A DNA stretch of 64,000 nt, taken from contig JAINUG010000322.1 of NCBI GenBank assembly GCA_029706075.1, positions 248,001 to 312,000 of the forward strand, in the 5' to 3' direction. This document shows, one piece after another, positions 58,561 to 64,000 of the stretch (positions are counted from its first letter, which is position 1; every line of letters starts with the position of its first letter). The DNA is from Aldrovandia affinis (Eukaryota > Chordata > Actinopteri > Notacanthiformes > Halosauridae). Below the pieces are notes generated by a model. The model worked only from the letters and a program-made list of their open reading frames with translations, was not told the DNA's origin and searched no databases. Made by a program: the position numbers and the translations under genes.

Positions 58561-58927
58561 GGCGGCACGGTGGTGCAGTGGATAGCGCTGTCGCCTCACA
58601 GCAAGAAGGTCTCGGGTTCGATCCAGGCCGGGGCCTTTCTGTGCGGAGTTTGCATGTTCTCCCCGTGTCCGCGTGGGTTTCCTCCGGGTACTCCGGTTTC
58701 CTCCCACAGTCCAAAGACATGCACGTTAGGCTAATTGGAGAGTCTAAATTGCCTGTAGGTATGAGTGTGTGAGTGAATGGTGTGTGTGCCCTGCGATGGA
58801 TTGGCGACCTGTCCAGGGTGTATTCCTGCCTCTCGCCCGGAACGCATGCTGGGATAGGCTCCAGCCCCCCCCCCCGCGACCCTGACCAGGAATAAGCGGC
58901 TTAGATAATGGATGGATGGATGGATGG
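58561..58927 (+). mobile_element. tRNA-headed SINE with RTE/Rex3-type tail, 10-bp target duplication
   Basis: The head GGCGGCACGGTGGTGCAGTG with B box GGGTTCGATCC leads into a long conserved body (TTTCCTCCGGGTACTCCGGT, GGATAGGCTCCAGCC) and a (GGAT)n tail. The duplication ATTACAGCCT flanks it (58551-58560, 58928-58937). The tail resembles Rex3/RTE LINEs, the likely mobilising partner. It has few decayed positions and looks young. Confidence 0.9.
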
Positions 58928-60983
58928 ATTACAGCCTATGGAAGAGAAGGTAGAAGCTATAACCTGTACACCAGCACCAAAGAACATGACAGAGCTCAAA
59001 GATTTTTGAGCTTTGTTGACTTACTATGGCAAGTTTATTGAGAATTTGTCCACCATCATTAAACTTATGACAGTGTTGCTGCAAAAAGATCAACCTTGGA
59101 TCTGGTCAGAGGCATGCCAGGCATCCTTTGAGAGAGCTAAAGCTCAGTTAGCCTCCTCAACAGTCCTCACACATTACGACCCACAGCTGCCTATCATATT
59201 AGCTTGTGATGCATCCGCTTATGGTGTAGGAGCTGTTATTTCACACAAAATGGCTGACAATACTGAAAGGCCTATTGCGTATGCTTCACGTACCCTCAAT
59301 AAAGTTAGTTGAACTATTCACAGATTCAGAAAGAAGCTTTAGGTATAGTCTATGGAGTACAGAGGTTCAGAGACTATCTGTATGGGAGAAAGTGTATCCT
59401 AGTCATCCTATCCAAGCCTTTGGTTACAATTCTAGGGCCAAAAACAGGTGTGCCAGCATTGGCTGCAGCACGATTTCAAAGATGGGCATTACTACTTTCT
59501 GCATACCAGTAGGACATAGTGTACAAAAGATCAACTGAACATGCTAACGCAGATGGATTGCCACTGCAAGAGCCAGTTCCATTGTGCAATCCAGAATTTA
59601 GAGTGTTATGGTTGGAAACCATTCTAGTTTCAGCTAAGGATGTCACTAAAGAGATGGAGAAAGATAATCTCGAATAAAATTAAATATTTATTAAAACACT
59701 TATTTTGTGGGGTCTAAGAGTGGTTGTACCTAAACCACTGAGAGAGAACCTCCTCAAGGAGCTACATGAGCAACACTTGGGAATAGTAAAGGGCAAAGCA
59801 GTAGCTAGAAGCCATTTTTGGTGGCCTAGCTTAGATAATTAAATAACTGAGATGGTAAACACGAGTAGGTTGTGTCAGAGTAACAGTTCCTACCACAGCT
59901 CCAGTTCACTCATAGAAGTGGCCAGAGCATCCATGGGAAAGAATACATATAGATTTTGCAGAGAAAGGAAAACACCAGTTCCTTCTGACCATTGACGCTT
60001 ACTTTAGCCAGAAATAGTGAAGATGTCAGACATCACAGTCAAAACTACAGTTGAAGCTATGAGAAGTATGTTTGCCAGGTACAGGCTTCCTCAGGTCATA
60101 GTGTCAGATAACAGACCTCAACTAGTGTCTAGAGAATTTAAGAGTTTTATGGAGTTGAATGGGGTGAAACACATTAAATCAGCTCCATACCACCCAGCCT
60201 CTAATGGCCTAGTTGAGAGGCTGGTACAAAGATTCAAACGCTCACTCGAGAAACAGAAAGACTGTGACAGGGAGAGCTCCGTCGGAGCTGTTTCTGAAGA
60301 GAATGGTTAGGACCAGACTATCTCAGGTAAAGCTCAGTTCCTCAGATCAGATCCAAAACTGGATGACAAAACAGACAAACCATCAGGCCTCAGGGTTTTC
60401 CAGCATGATCAGAGAGTGCTAGTGAAGAATTTCCAGGGAGGGGACAGTAGCAAGTGGAAAACAGGGGTCATTGAAAAAGCATTGAGTCCTGTTACTTACC
60501 TTGTAAATGTGAATGGTCAAACTTGTAAAAGACATGTTGATAAATTAATTGCTACATAAATGGAACCAGATGATACAGATGCAGACATGTCTTCAGTACA
60601 CATAGCAGGAAACATGTATGATGCTAGTGAAACAGTGTGTGACAAATAATGAAACAGATGGGACACCACAGAATGACACAGAACAAGCTACTGTGACACA
60701 GAGCAGTAGACCATGTCCTACCCGTAGAGCTCCCCTGTGTTTATATCTTTGAGCCCAGCAGAATCATCAGCCAGAAGAGCTGAATCTGAGTTAAAAACAA
60801 GGTTGGATGCATACCTATGGTATTACATGTTCAAGTCAGAAAATACTGAAGGTATATTGTTTTGTGTGTTTCTTGTTTTGAACCACTAAAAAAATGTTTT
60901 TAAAAGAAGGAACGAACATTCCGGCGATGTACAGGGAAGATATGTACTGTTCTGTACTGGTTGGTGTTTTTTCCAGGGAGGAA

Positions 60984-61373
60984 TGTGATGTATTGAAGGA
61001 GATTCCTGTTGATTGGTTGTCAGACGGTGATGTGATGTGTCGGGATAAAAAAAACGACAAGATGCTTTTCCTGCCCTCTCTCTCTTCCTGTGGTTAGTAG
61101 CTGATGGTTGTGTGTGTTATGCAGAGCAGAGATGAATAGACAACATTATAAAGAAACAATATTGTTCTTGGGTTCTGTGTGGCTCAGTTGGTAGAGCATG
61201 GCATTGGCAATGGTTGTGGGTTCAATTCCCACTGGGACCACGTATACTGAAAAATGTATGCATTCATTACTGTGAGTAGCTTTGGATAAAAGCGTCTGCT
61301 AAATGGTATATATTAATATTGAGTTTTACAACAATAACCCACAACATTGTTGTAAAAAAGGAGTAACACAACA
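60984..61373 (+). mobile_element. 3' LTR of the Gypsy fossil
   Basis: Starts TGTGATGTATTGAAGG right after the purine tract CAGGGAGGAA. The end is placed near AACACAACA at 61365-61373. A SINE has inserted in it. The right boundary is uncertain because no 5' LTR is available for comparison. Confidence 0.55.
61172..61315 (+). mobile_element. tRNA-derived SINE inside the LTR
   Basis: A box TGGCTCAGTTGG (61180-61191), B box GGTTCAATTCC (61219-61229) and the tail GCTTTGGATAAAAGCGTCTG-CTAAATGG. Sister copy of 34277-34420; the two differ by a short gap between the boxes. Confidence 0.88.
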
Positions 61374-61380
61374 AATACAG

Positions 61381-61392
61381 TATATATATATA

Positions 61393-61432
<40 letters not shown>
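61381..61432 (+). repeat. (TA)n microsatellite
   Basis: Two TA runs separated by CTG, forming a short palindrome. Confidence 0.95.
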
Positions 61433-61645
61433 TTCCACTAAACAAAGCACTCATCTTTCAAAGTGATAGCTAGCTAGCTACTAATGTTATTTTGCTTTCC
61501 AAGAATGCACCTGCTAATCGTCGTTTAGTACAATCCAAACTCCACTCCCTCCATTTTAATCCATATTTAGTATTTTCTGCCTTAGCAAGTCACCGGCTCT
61601 CTCCCATTCAATCCGAATGTGCATTGGTCCACCCTTACCATTTAC

Positions 61646-64000
61646 TTACTTACGCCTATTACCCCGCCTGGGGCATAGGCCGTCAACAAGAGTCCTCCAA
61701 GCATCCCAGTCCTGGGCCAACTTCTCCAGCTGTCCCCAAGAGTGGCCCATCCTCTTGACATCTTCCGCCAAGTCTCGACGCCAAGTGTTTCGTAGTCTAC
61801 CTCTATTTCTCTTCCCTTGGGGGTTCCATTTGAGGGATTGTCTTGTGATGTTTAAGGCTGGTTTACGGAGAGTATGACCGATCCTTCTCCAACGCCGTTG
61901 GAGAATCTCTTCCTCTGCTGGCTGCTGTTTTGTTTGTTTCCATAGGGCTTTGTTGCTGATGGTGTTAGGCCAGCGAACCTGGAGGATTCGTCTCATGCAG
62001 GTGTTAATGAAGGTTTGAATTTTCTTCATAGTGGTGGCAGTGGTCCTCCATGTCTCGGCGCCGTATAATAAGACTGACTTCACGTTGGTGTTAAAGATTC
62101 TGATCTTAGTTGTGATGGAAAGGTCTCTTGAGTTCCAGATGGTTTTTAGTTGGATAAAAGTTGCTCTGGCTTTGCCAATTCCGGCTTTGACATCGGCGTC
62201 TGTTCCTCCTTGCTTGTTGACCATGCTGCCCAAGTAGGTGAAGTCGTCTACCTCCTCCAGTACTTCCCCTTCCAGCATGATGGGTGGTATGTTCTCAGCA
62301 TTGATCTTCATGACCTTGCTCTTCCCTGTGTGGATGTTTAGCCCCAGATGGACTGAGTTGTTTGCAATGGTGATGGTCTTTTCCTGCATCTGATGCTGGG
62401 TGTGCGAGAGAAAGGCCAGGTCGTCTGCAAAGTCAAGGTCTTCTAGTTGGGTCCATGGCGTCCATTGTATGCCATTTCGCTTCTCTGCTGCCAATTGCTT
62501 CATAACCCAATCTATAGCCAGCAGGAACAAAAATGGTGACAGCAAACAACTCTGTCTCACTCCTGTTTTTATTTGGAAGACATCAGTGGGTTGACTGCCA
62601 TGGATTACTCTGCAGGTCATCCCCTCGTACGAGTCCTTAATGATGTTGGTGTACTTCTCTGGCACGCCGTAGTGTCTGAGAAGCTTCCAGAGGGTCGCTC
62701 GATCAAGACTGTCGAAAGCCTTTTCGTAGTCAATGAAGTTCACGACTAGGGGTGAATTCCACTCCAGTGACTGCTCCAGGATTATGCGCAGAGTTGCAAT
62801 CTGGTCTGTGCAAGATCTGCCCTTGCGGAAGCCAGCCTGCTGATCTTGTAGCTGTGGGTCCACAACGTCCTTCATCCTGTCCAGTATGATCCTATTGAAT
62901 ACTTTGCCTGGGATGGATAGTAGTGTAATCCCTCTGTAGTTTGCACATAGGCTCAGATCACCCTTCTTTGGTAACTTGATGAGGCAACCCTCCTTCCATT
63001 CAGATGGGATGTGTTCTCCTTCCCATATCTTCTTGAAGAGAGGATGTAATAGCTCTACTGTGGTCTCGATGTCGGCCTTCAACGCCTCTGCTGGAATACC
63101 GTCGGGTCCTGCAGCCTTGCCATTTCTTAGCTTCTTAATGGCTTTTCGGATCTCTTCCTTTGTTGGTACGCTGCAGTCTATTAGCAGATCACAGTCAGCT
63201 TGTTGAATATCTGGTGGGTCCTGTGGTGCTGGTCTGTTTAGTAGTTCCTCAAAATATTCCATCCATCTTCTCTTTTGCCCTTCCTCTCCAATGATTGGCT
63301 TTCCTTCTTTGTCTTTTACTGGTCTTTCTGGTTTACTGAACTTTCCAGACAGCTTCTTGGTAGTGGCATACAGGTCTTTCATGTTTCCATATCTAGCTGC
63401 TTCTTCAGCTTCTGCCGAAAGGGTCTCCACATAGATCCTCTTGTCTGCTTTGATGCTTTTCTTACCACTCTTTGTTGCATCTGCATGCTGTTTTTGTGCT
63501 TTGGACTTCTCTGATCTTGTGTGGCTGTTGTTCATTTGCGCCTTCTTCTGTTTTCTCTCCTCTATCTTCCGCAGTGACTCCACTGATATCCATTCCTTAT
63601 GGTTTTGTTTTCTTTGGCCCAGTACTTCTTCGCAAGTTGTCTTTACTGCTTCCTTCACTGCCTTCCACTTCTCATCGATGTTTTCCTCCTCTTCCATCAG
63701 CTCTTGTAGGACTTGGAACCTGTTCCTGAGTGTGATTTTGTATTCCTCTTGCTTTGTTGGATCTCTCAAAAGTGCTGTATTGAATTTGTCTCGCTGGTTC
63801 TTCTCTCCTGTCCAGTTTCTCTTTAATTTTAGCTTCAAGTGGGCAACCAGAAGATGATGGTCTGAAGCGATATCAGCTCCTCTCCTAATGCGTACATCTT
63901 GGAGGGATCTCCTGAACTTCTTTGTAATGCACACGTGGTCTATCTGGTTTTCAGTGGAAAGGTTTGGGGATACCCATGTGGCTTTGTGTATCTTTCTGTG
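61646..64000 (-). mobile_element. RTE-like LINE with an open endonuclease/reverse transcriptase frame (partial)
   Basis: A single frame of 785 codons runs from the window edge to TAA at 61646 with no stop. It starts inside an apurinic-type endonuclease (TENQIDHVCI, RGADIASDHHLLVAHLKLK), passes a basic linker and enters the RT: NGKAAGPDGIPAEAL, KKGDLSLCANYRGITLLSIP, QQAGFRKGRSCTDQI, FIDYEKAFDSLD, GVRQSCLLSPFLF, LDFADDLAFLSHT. The C terminus ends GHTLRKPALN, GRLRNTWRRDL and LAQDWDAWRTLVDGLC. The catalytic aspartates are present, but the usual GVRQGC reads GVRQSC. The 5' part lies outside. The RTE-like assignment is by motif feel, not by a tree. Confidence 0.9.

Larger units (their letters stand above)
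58010..61373 (+). mobile_element. Gypsy-type LTR retroelement fossil, pol region and 3' LTR
   Basis: Virus-like fossil, broken (at least half a dozen breaks plus insertions). Visible parts in order are an RT region (about 58070-58430 and 58440-58560), RT-end and RNase H (about 58940-59540), integrase pieces (about 59720-60310), the integrase C-terminal part (to about 60560), a purine tract and a 3' LTR. No gag and no 5' LTR are seen, so the front is lost. It hosts one SINE in the RT region and another in the LTR. Confidence 0.82.

Overview
The window is a piece of a teleost (ray-finned fish) nuclear genome. The evidence is two vertebrate host genes with GT-AG introns, long CA microsatellites, tRNA-derived SINEs carrying the teleost GCGTCTGCTAAATG-type tail, and dense Tc1, hAT, Harbinger, Tigger, L2, CR1 and RTE-like elements. 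The species cannot be named from the sequence alone. A run of exactly 100 N at 3288-3387 is an assembly gap.

Region 1 (1 to about 18.6 kb) is the 5' half of pik3c2b on the minus strand. A 5' UTR exon ends at 18290, followed by a 7.7-kb first intron, a large first coding exon (ATG at 10550) and seven further coding exons down to 1107. These give 517 in-frame codons: the N-terminal proline-rich region, the Ras-binding domain and the linker after it. The C2, PIK, kinase, PX and C-terminal C2 parts lie outside the window.

Region 2 (about 18.7-36.4 kb) is intergenic and packed with mobile elements. It holds Tc1 copies (19.3, 21.3, 24.5, 28.7 kb), a Harbinger element with a Myb/SANT-like gene (25.8-27.3 kb), a broken minus-strand Gypsy-type fossil (27.3-33.2 kb) pierced by a Tc1 and by a hAT, an L2 LINE piece and tRNA-derived SINEs.

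Region 3 (36.4-42.4 kb) is a complete eleven-exon acidic chitinase gene (chia-type) on the plus strand. It encodes 484 aa with a signal peptide, a GH18 domain with an intact DxxDxDxE motif, a minisatellite-encoded (GGGGSS)6 linker and a C-terminal CBM14 chitin-binding domain. Its last intron holds a Harbinger element that itself contains an LTR-like insert.

Region 4 (42.4-64 kb) is again a repeat graveyard: L2 3' ends, a degenerate tandem repeat, a solo LTR with ATAC target duplications, a Tigger/pogo element, two abutting MITE-like elements, a nest of hAT, probable second hAT and CR1 LINE (53.6-58.0 kb), a plus-strand Gypsy fossil with two SINEs in it, and an RTE-like LINE whose reading frame stays open from its stop codon at 61646 to the window edge.

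The two host genes are unrelated: a signalling lipid kinase and a secreted digestive or immune chitinase. I found no evidence for a novel multi-gene system. The unusual things are the chitinase linker, the layered insertions with readable target-site duplications, a hAT with two internal hairpins, and a Gypsy fossil whose integrase lies before its RNase H.
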